In this document: in pieces, positions 1-6,311 of the stretch
Numbering within the stretch: position 1 is the first letter of the stretch
Layout: each line of letters begins with the position of its first letter
Assembly: GCA_964415605.1 (NCBI GenBank)
Contig: CAYQBA010000212.1
Span: 1-7,392 of the forward strand
Length of the DNA stretch: 7,392 bases
Origin: UCB3 sp964415605
Lineage (GTDB): Bacteria; Chloroflexota; Anaerolineae; Epilineales; Epilineaceae
Direction of reading: 5' to 3'
Made by a program: the position numbers and the translations under genes
Notes under the pieces: generated by a model
Databases searched by the model: none
Told to the model about the DNA's origin: nothing
What the model saw: the letters and a program-made list of their open reading frames with translations, nothing else

Positions 1-2004
1 AGCCACCCACGCGGTGGCGGCATCGGCCGCGTCGACCGCGACGGCGCTGGCGGGGCCCGGCAGGGGCAGGCGGCCGAGCACCTGGTCGCCGGCGCTGAGG
101 ACGACAAGGCCGGCGCTGCCCGCGGCCAGGTAGCGCAGGTCGCCCGCGACGGCGACGTCTTGCACGGTGTCCTCGATGCCCGGCAGCGTCAGCGACGCCG
201 TGCCGGAGGCGCCATAGCGCCACATCCGCCCTTCGCCAGGCATCCACAAGAGGTCGCCGGCCGCACGCAGGCCGAAGCGCATGTCCAGCACCTCCTCGCC
301 CGGCAGCGGCTGGAAGGGTCGGTCCGCGCCGAGGCGGACGCGCTGCAGGCGGCCGATGACCGCCAGCCCCCGCTCGCGCCACAGGACGAGGTCGGCGGGG
401 GTGGCGCCGGGCGCGGCGGGGGGCAGATCGCGGGTGATCAGCATGCCGGCCGCCGGCAGGCCGGCGCGGCCCAGCGGCCGCAAGCCCCAAGGCGGCGCGG
501 CCTCGAAGGCCCACGCGCGGAGCTGGGCGTCGGCCTCGGCGGTGATCAGCCGATCGCCGGCGCGCAGCACGGCCTTGACGCGCCCGGGGGCGGCATCCAG
601 CGTCCGGACCGCGCCGTCGCCGGCGGCGAGCGGGGAGAAGACCTCGATGCCGGCGGCGGACCCGCGCGACAGCAGCAGCCGATCGCCGGCGACGGCCAAG
701 TGGACGGCCGACACGCCCGCGCCCCCCAGGCCGGCGGCGTCGATCAGCGGGTCGGCGGCCAGCACGCGGCGCGGCACGGGCGATCCGCCCGCCGGCAGGT
801 CGAAGCACGCCAGGAGGTTGTTGATGGCGCGGGTGGCGGCGTGCGGCGACACGTAGACGCCGTGGTAAAGGCACACCTGGCCGGCGACGAAGGCCGCGGC
901 GTCGACGGCGGCGAAGATCCTGCCGCCCGGGCCAGGGACGGCTGCCAGGTCGAACACGACGGCCCGCGCCTCGCGCGGCCGCGGCTTCCCGGCGCGCAGC
1001 GGGATGACCAGACCGTTCCCGCCGCGGTCGAGCGCCAGGACGCCCTCCGGGACGCGGATGAGCGCGGCCGGGCTGCCGGACGGCAGCGGCGCCGGCGGCT
1101 CGGCCCGCGGCACGCCGTCGCGCACGGACCACGACCACAGCTCGGGGCCGCCGTCACCCTGGCCGACGGCCACGAGGTGGTCGATCTCCGGCAGCCCGAG
1201 CAGGTGGCGGGCCGGCGCGGTGAGGGGCTGGCGGTCGACGATCGCCGGCGAGTGCCAATCGCCGACCTCGACGCTGACCAGCGCCGGGTTGGCGCCGTCG
1301 CCGTCGACCACGGAGAGATGGAGCCGGTGGCCGACGCGGGCGTCGCCGGCCAGCCGGCCGTCGAGGTCGAGGTTGGCGCCGGCCGTCCACGCGCCATCCG
1401 GCTGGGTGGCGAAGAGCGACAACCGCAGGATCGGCGCCGTCGCGGGATCGACCGCGAGCTCGATCTGGCGCAGGAAGGTGGCGACGCCGCCGTCGGCCGT
1501 GACCCACGCCTCGCGAACGGCTGGCGCGTCGAGGAGGTGCAGCCCGCCCTGGTAGGCCCAGTCGGCCTCGACGCCGGTCGGGAGCCACGACGCGAGGGTG
1601 CCGCCGTGGGCCTGGTACACGATGCCGTCTTCGACCGCGATGCCGGACGCCGTGCCGCCCATCTGCAGGGCCTCGGGCACGAGGTGGAGCGTCGGGTGCG
1701 GGCGATGCGCGACGGGCAGGTACACGTGCCAGCGCGGTGCGGGGGTCGGCGTGGGATCCTGGGCCGCGACGCGCGGGGCAGCGCCGGCGAAGGCGAGCCC
1801 GGCGGCAAGCACGACGGCGAGCCCGGCGGCAAGCACGACGGCGAGCGTGGCGGCGAGCGTGGCGGCGAGCGAGTCGGCGAGCGTGGCGGCATGGGGAGCG
1901 GTGTGTGGGGAGCCATGCGCGGTGGTGGGCGCGGCGCCATGCGCGGTGGTGTGCGTGGTGGCGGCCGGCAAGGGGGCCGGGGGCATGCGATGGCGGCCGG
2001 TCAT
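1..2004 (-). CDS. Secreted LVIVD-like beta-propeller protein (partial, C-terminus beyond window)
   Basis: The frame is open for 668 codons from the ATG at 2004-2002 to the window edge, so the C-terminus is missing. The start is supported by AAGGAG at 2011-2016, six bases upstream. Residues 1-40 are rich in Ala, Thr, His and Pro. Residues ~42-73 are a long hydrophobic stretch and VAAQD at 79-83 offers a signal-peptidase site, so export is likely. The linker DPTPTPAPRWHVYLPVAHR (83-101) is of the kind seen in exported Chloroflexota proteins. The remainder shows recurring short beta-strand modules, such as VAVAGDLRYLAAGSAGLVVL near residues 617-636 and AVAGDRLLLSRGSAAGIEVF further upstream. These resemble LVIVD repeats of surface beta-propellers. 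No catalytic motif is visible. Ligand and role are unknown; a WD40/PQQ-like or kelch-like propeller is the alternative. The gene lies 112 bp downstream of the next minus-strand gene. Confidence 0.8.
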   Translation of the reverse strand, partial: MTGRHRMPPAPLPAATTHTTAHGAAPTTAHGSPHTAPHAATLADSLAATLAATLAVVLAAGLAVVLAAGLAFAGAAPRVAAQDPTPTPAPRWHVYLPVAHRPHPTLHLVPEALQMGGTASGIAVEDGIVYQAHGGTLASWLPTGVEADWAYQGGLHLLDAPAVREAWVTADGGVATFLRQIELAVDPATAPILRLSLFATQPDGAWTAGANLDLDGRLAGDARVGHRLHLSVVDGDGANPALVSVEVGDWHSPAIVDRQPLTAPARHLLGLPEIDHLVAVGQGDGGPELWSWSVRDGVPRAEPPAPLPSGSPAALIRVPEGVLALDRGGNGLVIPLRAGKPRPREARAVVFDLAAVPGPGGRIFAAVDAAAFVAGQVCLYHGVYVSPHAATRAINNLLACFDLPAGGSPVPRRVLAADPLIDAAGLGGAGVSAVHLAVAGDRLLLSRGSAAGIEVFSPLAAGDGAVRTLDAAPGRVKAVLRAGDRLITAEADAQLRAWAFEAAPPWGLRPLGRAGLPAAGMLITRDLPPAAPGATPADLVLWRERGLAVIGRLQRVRLGADRPFQPLPGEEVLDMRFGLRAAGDLLWMPGEGRMWRYGASGTASLTLPGIEDTVQDVAVAGDLRYLAAGSAGLVVLSAGDQVLGRLPLPGPASAVAVDAADAATAWVA
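1793..1888. repeat. Tandem repeats inside the signal-peptide coding region
   Basis: Two identical 24-bp units occupy 1793-1816 and 1817-1840. They are followed by four 12-bp units at 1841-1852, 1853-1864, 1865-1876 (diverged) and 1877-1888. On the coding (minus) strand they specify VVLAAGLA twice and a series of ATLA/DSLA tetrapeptides. All units are multiples of three, so copy-number change would keep the frame and only alter the length of the hydrophobic segment. Confidence 0.85.
1912..1951. repeat. 16-bp direct repeat, 24-bp period, in the N-terminal coding region
   Basis: An identical 16-bp word occurs at 1912-1927 and 1936-1951, giving a 24-bp period. It encodes the TTAHG motif twice (residues 19-23 and 27-31) ahead of the hydrophobic segment of the propeller protein. 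The period matches that of the neighbouring signal-peptide repeat. Confidence 0.7.
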
Positions 2005-2116
2005 CTCGCGCTCCTTCGCGGGCGGTGCGGTGGTCTGGCGATGCGACGTCAGGCCGGGGGCGGTGATTGCACGGGGGGCGGGCGGTGGGACGCCGGGGCG
2101 GTGGTTCTTCCTCCGC

Positions 2117-2919
2117 TCACGGCCCGGACCGCGGCGCGCGCGGCCGCAGCGCCGCCAGCGCCGCGGCTGCGGCGAGCTTGTGGCGAGCCTGCCAGGGCGG
2201 GCCGACCGATCTACCCATGGCGCGCANNNNNNNNNNNNNNNNNNNNNNNNNNNNNNNNNNNNNNNNNNNNNNNNNNNNNNNNNNNNNNNNNNNNNNNNNN
2301 NNNNNNNNNNNNNNNNNNNNNNNNNNGCGAGCTTGTGGCGAGCCTGCCAGGGCGGGCCGACCGATCTACCCATGGCGCGCAGGAAGGCGTCGGCGTCCAC
2401 TCGCCCCAGCACCGCCGCCGCGTCGTGGAACACGCGCTCGCGGTCGTACCACTGCACGGACCAGCCGAGCGCCTCGGCCGCGGTCGCGAGGGACCCGCGA
2501 TACATGACCGAGTCGGCGACGGTCTGCGCGCGATGGTCGATGATGCGGGCTTCGATCGTCGGCGGAAGCTCGGGGCACGCGCGGATCGCGATGCACGCGA
2601 TGGGCATGGGCACGGCGGTCGCCAGCGCCTCGAGGCCCTCGTGCGCGCCGCGCGCGGCGGATGCGCGCACGCGCTCGACGAGCGCCACGGCCTCCGCCAG
2701 CGACAGCGGTCGGGCGCCGGGGGTGCTCAAATACCGGCCGACGGCCCACGACCCTTCGTGGTGATGGGGGTGTGTCGGAAGGCCGCGATCCGTGAGGTCG
2801 ATGCGCCGTCGATCGAGGAGCTCGCCTCCCGGCGCGACGGTGACGAGCACCGCCGAGCTGCCGTGCTCGACGACGCCAACGGTCGCGGCAGGTTGTGCGC
2901 GCATGGATCGACTTGACAC
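2117..2919 (-). CDS. Uncharacterised 215-aa protein, interrupted by a scaffold gap
   Basis: Start GTG at 2919-2917, with AAGGAG eight bases upstream; the in-frame ATG at 2904 is too far from that site. Codons run cleanly to 2327. If the 100 Ns and one of the two flanking 55-bp copies are removed, the frame continues through GPPWQARHKLAAAAALAA to a TGA at 2117-2119, giving 648 nt (215 aa plus stop). With the Ns kept, the two parts are out of frame. Visible features are an N-terminal strand pair (VGVVEHGSSAVLVTV, about residues 14-28, then LLDRRRIDL), a His cluster (PTHPHHHEGSW, 48-58) and a central segment IAIRACPELPPTIEARIIDH. There is no signal peptide or membrane segment. The pattern faintly recalls RNase H/RuvC-like folds, but the usual acidic residues are not evident. 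It looks like a conserved hypothetical family; I do not know its function. Confidence 0.75.
2172..2226. repeat. 55-bp direct repeat, left of gap
   Basis: Identical over all 55 bases to 2327-2381, and it directly abuts the N run. The copies sit exactly at the two contig ends, which points to an unmerged assembly overlap rather than a biological repeat. Confidence 0.95.
2227..2326. other. Scaffold gap of exactly 100 Ns
   Basis: A run of exactly 100 unknown bases, a conventional placeholder length for a gap of unknown size. It carries no sequence information. The flanking duplicate and the restored reading frame suggest the true gap length is negative, that is, the contigs overlap by 55 bp. Confidence 0.99.
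2327..2381. repeat. 55-bp direct repeat, right of gap
   Basis: Second copy of the 55-bp sequence at 2172-2226, starting at the first base after the Ns. It lies within the coding region of the 215-aa protein and encodes its RAMGRSVGPPWQARHKLA segment on the minus strand. Confidence 0.95.
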
Positions 2920-3149
2920 GGTCTTCTCTCCTTTGGATCGCAGGATCGCACCCGGAGGCCGACTCCGTGGCCGGCGTCGTCGCATGCGCGGGTGGATGAT
3001 GCCAGTGTGGCGGCGGTGGCGGCACGGCGGCCGGGGTCGGCGCGGTGGCGGCGACGCGGTGGCACGGTGGCGCGGTCGCACATGATCGCATCCGCCGCGG
3101 GCGACTGCAAACGCGCGTCAGGCTGCCGCTTGCGGCGCGATCGCCGGCT

Positions 3150-3162
3150 GCGCACAGTGCGC
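3150..3162. promoter_or_regulatory. Perfect 13-bp palindrome, possible operator
   Basis: GCGCAC-A-GTGCGC is a perfect inverted repeat with a one-base centre, located between two divergent genes. It could be a binding site for a dimeric regulator. In GC-rich DNA such short palindromes also occur by chance, so the call is weak. Confidence 0.25.
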
Positions 3163-3174
3163 CACGCCATGCCG

Positions 3175-3246
3175 GGCGTTGACCCGGCTTCGCGGCCACC
3201 TTCCTTTGGGGGGAATTGCGCATGTCCACGATCCTGGGTCAACGCC
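3175..3246. repeat. 11-bp inverted repeat around CGTTGACCC
   Basis: GGCGTTGACCC at 3175-3185 is the exact reverse complement of GGGTCAACGCC at 3236-3246, with 50 bp between the arms. A further GGGTCAACG lies at 3285-3293. Three copies of the core within about 120 bp between divergent genes suggest a shared regulatory site. Confidence 0.4.
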
Positions 3247-3328
3247 ACTGCGACGCGTTCGGGGAAGGGTGACCAGCGATCCGGGGGTCAACGACTCGGG
3301 GAATGCGCGCTTCCGGCACCTTCCTCCC

Positions 3329-3356
3329 TTGACGCCAGTTTGCCTCGGGCTATCAT
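3329..3356 (+). promoter_or_regulatory. Sigma-70-type promoter for the 134-aa membrane protein
   Basis: TTGACG at 3329-3334, a 16-bp spacer, then TATCAT at 3351-3356; each box has five of six consensus bases. Transcription would start near 3363, leaving a 5' leader of about 110 bases before the ATG at 3475. It is the best promoter-like sequence I saw in the window. Confidence 0.55.
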
Positions 3357-3474
3357 CCCGCGCCATGATCGCCTCGGCGTCGCCGACCACGCCGGCCAGC
3401 ATCCCTCCCGCCCGCTTCGTCGGCGCCGTCGCCGGCGTAACGACCGCTTCATTGCGCCCGAAAGGCCGGTAGCC

Positions 3475-3879
3475 ATGGACCAGGACGAGGACACGTACGA
3501 GAACAAGAAGACGCGCACCTATTCGGGCTTCGGCAGGCGCCGGGCTGGCTGCCGCGGGTGTGGATCCGGCTGCGGGAGCTTCGTGCTCGTGCTGGTGCTG
3601 GGAGGGGTGCTGAGCCTCTTCAACGTCGCCATCAGCATCGGCATCTCGGTGAGAATCCCCTTCACGTCCAGCAACATCACCGCTGCCGGATCGATCGGGA
3701 CGAAGGAACAGGCCGTCGAAGCGCTGCCGAACTACGTCCAGGGCGAGCTCGCTGGAAACGCGAACTTCATCAACCACTCGACCACGCTGACGATCGGCCC
3801 GGCGGAAGGGGTCGGGCTCCTGGTGATTGGGGAACAGCCGGGCGCGCCCCCGATCGAGCTGCACGCGGCCCTGCGCTGA
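3475..3879 (+). CDS. Small single-pass membrane protein with N-terminal Cys cluster (134 aa)
   Basis: ATG at 3475 follows AAAGG at 3461-3465 with nine bases between; TGA at 3877-3879. Residues 1-23 are hydrophilic and charged (MDQDEDTYENKKTR...GRRR). A short Cys/Gly motif follows, with C26, C29 and C33. Residues ~36-59 form one hydrophobic membrane segment. Residues 60-134 are a polar domain rich in small residues, with ITAAGSIGTKEQAVEALPNY and STTLTIGPAEGVGLLVIGEQ. Arg21-23 on the N-terminal side argues for a cytoplasmic N-terminus and an outside C-terminal domain. The three cysteines next to the membrane could be acylated, bind metal or form disulfides; this is inference. I do not recognise the family. 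The gene has its own promoter and is convergent with the flavoprotein gene across an IS remnant. Confidence 0.7.
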   Translation: MDQDEDTYENKKTRTYSGFGRRRAGCRGCGSGCGSFVLVLVLGGVLSLFNVAISIGISVRIPFTSSNITAAGSIGTKEQAVEALPNYVQGELAGNANFINHSTTLTIGPAEGVGLLVIGEQPGAPPIELHAALR

Positions 3880-3886
3880 GGCGCCC

Positions 3887-3906
3887 GCGCCGACTGCGGC
3901 GCAGTC
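3887..3906 (+). terminator. Overlapping hairpins after the 134-aa gene
   Basis: Two alternative perfect hairpins start eight and thirteen bases after the stop codon: GCGCCG/CGGCGC (3887-3892 with 3897-3902, tetraloop) and GACTGC/GCAGTC (3892-3897 with 3901-3906, three-base loop). They are mutually exclusive. There is no T-run, so intrinsic termination is uncertain. Confidence 0.3.
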
Positions 3907-3946
3907 AAGGATACGGTCGTCCTCGGGATGGGCATCGGGGCAGGCT

Positions 3947-4082
3947 CGGACGAAGCCGCGCCGGCGGATTGGCGCCGAGGAAAAGGCGAAGGTCACGCCG
4001 GCGGATTGGCGCCGAGGAGAAGGCGAAGGTCGCGCTGGAGGCGATCCAGGGCCGGCGGACGACGAACGAGATCGCCAGCCGG
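3947..4082 (+). pseudogene. IS3-family transposase OrfA remnant (N-terminal fragment)
   Basis: Translation gives TKPRRRIGAEEKAKV and then, after a frame change, RRIGAEEKAKVALEAIQGRR followed by TTNEIAS. This matches the N-terminal helix-turn-helix region of IS3-group OrfA proteins, which typically read 'R(R)xYsxEEKaKValEalkGekTinEIAs'. Only about 30 of the usual ~90-100 residues remain. After NEIAS the similarity stops, there is no OrfB (DDE integrase) nearby, and I see no start codon or terminal inverted repeats. A 37-bp tandem duplication breaks the frame. The fragment is non-functional and sits between two convergent genes, a tolerant insertion site. Confidence 0.7.
3959..4032. repeat. 37-bp tandem duplication inside the OrfA remnant
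   Basis: Units at 3959-3995 and 3996-4032 differ at only two positions (an A/G in the run after CGAGGA, and the last base). The period is 37, not a multiple of three, so the duplication shifts the reading frame of the transposase remnant. Confidence 0.9.
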
Positions 4083-4174
4083 CCCGGCGCATGCGGTGGT
4101 CTCGTCCTCGGCATGGTCGACCACGCGATGTGCAGGCGCTTCTTCACCTCCCGAGTGCACGCCGAGCGACCGCT

Positions 4175-5869
4175 TCAGGCGCCCCCCAACACCGTCGGCT
4201 CCACCAAGTACTCGTGGATGTGCGGCACGACGACGGAGCCCTCGCCGACCGCCGAAGCCACGCGCTTGACCGAGCCCATGCGCACGTCGCCGACGGCGTA
4301 GACGCCGGGCACGCTGGTCTCGAAGCGCGTCGGGCGGCGCCGCAGGGGCCAGCCGGTCGTCACCTGGTCCACATCGACCCCGGTGATCAGGAAGCCGTGG
4401 CGATCGCGCTGGACCGCGCCGGCCAGCCAATCGGTCTTCGGCAGGGCGCCGATCAGGACGAACAGAAGGTTGGCCGGCACGGTTTCGTCCGTCCCCCGGT
4501 CGCAGTCGCGCAGCACGAGCGTTTCCAGGGTGTGCTTGCCGTCGGCGCCGACGACCTCGGTGCGCTCGCGCACCTCGATCGCCGGATGGCGTCGGATCTC
4601 CTGCACCAAGTAGTCCGACATGGTCTGCGCGATCGAAGGGCCGCGCACCAGCAGGGACACGGGGATCCCGTGGCGGGCGATGTGCAGCACCGCCTGGCCG
4701 GCCGAGTTGCCGCCGCCCGCGACGAAGACGCGCGCGTCGGTGCCCTTCAGGAAGCGCGGATCGCTGGGTGACACGTAGTAGACGCCGGCGTCGTCGAAAC
4801 GCTCGATGCTCGGGATGCCCAGCCGCCGGTAGTGCGCGCCGGTCGCGATGACGATCGTCCGGGCCCGGATCTCGATGTCCTCCGTCAGTGTCAGGATGCG
4901 GTCGGCGCCCTCGGCGCGCAGCCGCGTCGCTTCGCGGGCGAAGACGAACTTCGCCCCGAACAGCCAGGCCTGTTCGTAGGCCCGCTGCGCCAGCTCGCCA
5001 CCGCTGATGCCGGCGGGGAAGCCGAGGTAGTTGCGGATCAGCGAGCTGGTCCCGGCCTGGCCACCGATGGCCTCGCCCTCGATCACGATGGTCGACAGCC
5101 CTTCGGACGCGGCGTAGACCGCGGCCGCCAGGCCTGCCGGCCCGGCGCCGACGATCGCGACGTCGCAGGCGCCCCGGTCGCCGCGAATCGCGTCGAGGTC
5201 GCCCGCGCCCAGCGCGTAGAGGATATCGTGGTTGGAGGGGGCGTAGAGGACGTGGCCGTCGAGCAGGATCACGGCTGGGAGGCGGTCGCGGTCCAGGCGG
5301 GCCTGGTGCATCAGGCTTTCGGCGCGCTCCGAGCCGACAAGATGGTAGCCGTGGGGGATGCCGTTGCGCTCGAGCAGCTCGTGGATCTGGTGGGCGCGCG
5401 GCGAAGGGTGGTCCCCGATCACGTTGACCAGCTCCAGGCGCGGCCCGTGCGCCCGCGTCCAGGCGGCGAGGAACTCGCTGACGACCGGATACAGATAGAC
5501 TTCCGGGGGATCCCAGGGTTTGCGGATGTAGTTCTCGAGCATCCCCAGCGCGCAGCCTTGCAGGATCGCCGGCGCCGCGCTGCGGTCGCCCCAGTCGACC
5601 AGGAGCGCGCGCTGGGCCGTCGGGTGGATCTCGTGGGCGTGGCGCAGGAAGTCGAGCCCGTTCGTTCCCGGCATCCATTGGTCCGCGATGACGAGGGCCA
5701 CGGGCTCGTCGGTGGCGGCGAGCCGCTCGAGATCCGTGATCGCGGCCTCTGGCGAGAGGTGCGACACCACGCGGTAGTCGCCGCCGAAGCGCCGGGCCAG
5801 GGCGCCGAGCATCGCGGCCAGCGTGCCGGGGTCGTCGTCGACGAGCATCAAGACGGGTCGGGTCAACAT
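4175..5869 (-). CDS. Fused response-regulator receiver / thioredoxin-reductase-like FAD oxidoreductase (564 aa)
   Basis: ATG at 5869 has GGAG nine bases upstream; TGA at 4177-4175. Residues ~5-130 are a CheY-like receiver: acidic pocket D11-D13, probable phosphoacceptor D63 (VIADQWMPG), Lys K117 (RKPW). Residues ~145-220 look glutaredoxin-like (LELVNVIGDHPSPRAHQIHE, then LPAVILLDG) but lack cysteines. Residues ~235-550 are a two-dinucleotide-fold flavoprotein: FAD site GAGPAG at 241-246, GGQAG at 269-273, ATGA at 342-345, NAD(P)H site GGGNSAG at 385-391, second FAD motif GD at 527-528. The thioredoxin reductase CxxC region is replaced by GVYYVSPSDP (362-371), so classical thioredoxin reduction is unlikely. 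By family knowledge, such fusions join two-component input to a flavin/NAD(P)H module; the acceptor is unknown. It is probably cytosolic, and no partner histidine kinase lies in the window. Confidence 0.92.
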   Translation of the reverse strand: MLTRPVLMLVDDDPGTLAAMLGALARRFGGDYRVVSHLSPEAAITDLERLAATDEPVALVIADQWMPGTNGLDFLRHAHEIHPTAQRALLVDWGDRSAAPAILQGCALGMLENYIRKPWDPPEVYLYPVVSEFLAAWTRAHGPRLELVNVIGDHPSPRAHQIHELLERNGIPHGYHLVGSERAESLMHQARLDRDRLPAVILLDGHVLYAPSNHDILYALGAGDLDAIRGDRGACDVAIVGAGPAGLAAAVYAASEGLSTIVIEGEAIGGQAGTSSLIRNYLGFPAGISGGELAQRAYEQAWLFGAKFVFAREATRLRAEGADRILTLTEDIEIRARTIVIATGAHYRRLGIPSIERFDDAGVYYVSPSDPRFLKGTDARVFVAGGGNSAGQAVLHIARHGIPVSLLVRGPSIAQTMSDYLVQEIRRHPAIEVRERTEVVGADGKHTLETLVLRDCDRGTDETVPANLLFVLIGALPKTDWLAGAVQRDRHGFLITGVDVDQVTTGWPLRRRPTRFETSVPGVYAVGDVRMGSVKRVASAVGEGSVVVPHIHEYLVEPTVLGGA

Positions 5870-6056
5870 GGGGGGTCACTCCATTTCAGATGCGGGTTCA
5901 TGGATCGCTCGTGCCCCGGCTCCATGGCGCGAATCCCTGCCATGAGGGGCGATCGGCCGTCGATCAAGCCCGCCCGGCTTGGCGACGGCCTGGCCGCGCC
6001 CGAAGCGCCGGCGGGTGGCGTCGACCATCGCGGCAGGTCTCCGACGGCACCAGGCA

Positions 6057-6080
6057 GCGCGGGAGGATCTTCTCCCGCGC
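6057..6080. other. Strong 9-bp-stem hairpin
   Basis: GCGCGGGAG (6057-6065) and CTCCCGCGC (6072-6080) pair perfectly around a six-base loop, GATCTT. Neither side has a T-run, so it is not a typical terminator. It sits about 190 bp upstream of the flavoprotein start. Confidence 0.5.
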
Positions 6081-6311
6081 CGTCGTCACATCGTGCGGGC
6101 GGCCGCCCTCTGCCATGGTCGTCGGCGCGATCGCGGGCGCGGGCAGGCAGCGGTTCTCACGGGGGCCGGCGGGCACTTGAGGCCGTGGATCATCCGCTCG
6201 CCCGGCGCGTGGTTGGATCACAGCGGGGTCTCGGCGACGCCCGTGACGCAGGCCAATCTACTTCTGCAAATCGTCCACGGCGGCCCGCCGCGTCCATTGC
6301 GATCCACGTGG

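Larger units (their letters stand above)
2920..3474. other. Divergent intergenic region, no gene seen
   Basis: About 555 bp separate the minus-strand 215-aa gene from the plus-strand membrane-protein gene. Frames here give only Arg/Pro/Ala-rich shadow translations. Segment 3005-3078 is low-complexity GGTGGC-type sequence. Segment 3150-3300 holds a 13-bp palindrome and repeated CGTTGACCC words, and a good promoter lies at 3329-3356. Confidence 0.6.

Noticed and set aside
744..1940. 398-aa minus-strand frame rich in Arg, Pro and Ser
   Set aside because: Frame-shifted shadow of the propeller gene, which has the signal peptide, the strand-like modules and the ribosome site.
160..2916. 918-aa plus-strand open frame
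   Set aside because: It runs antisense to the propeller gene and through the N gap, where it is open only because Ns give no stops. Composition is Arg/Gly/Ala/Pro-rich and matches no family.
3005..3078. GGTGGC-rich stretch as a tandem repeat
   Set aside because: The units are irregular and no constant period can be read; it looks like GC-rich low complexity.
2366..3248. Longer minus-strand frames of 287 and 173 aa starting at 3229 and 3248
   Set aside because: Both are other frames of the 215-aa gene region, with low-complexity Arg-rich products; the GTG at 2919 has the good ribosome site.
4175..5869. Calling the flavoprotein a thioredoxin reductase (trxB)
   Set aside because: The CxxC centre is replaced by YYVSPSD and a receiver domain is fused in front, so the classical activity is not supported.
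3993..5879. 628-aa minus-strand frame over the flavoprotein
   Set aside because: Arg/Pro-rich shadow; the 564-aa frame carries every receiver, FAD and NAD(P)H motif.
5890..6221. Small frames of 96 aa (plus) and 85 aa (minus) upstream of the flavoprotein
   Set aside because: No ribosome sites, family motifs or protein-like composition; a partner gene such as a UBP-type zinc-finger protein was looked for and not found.
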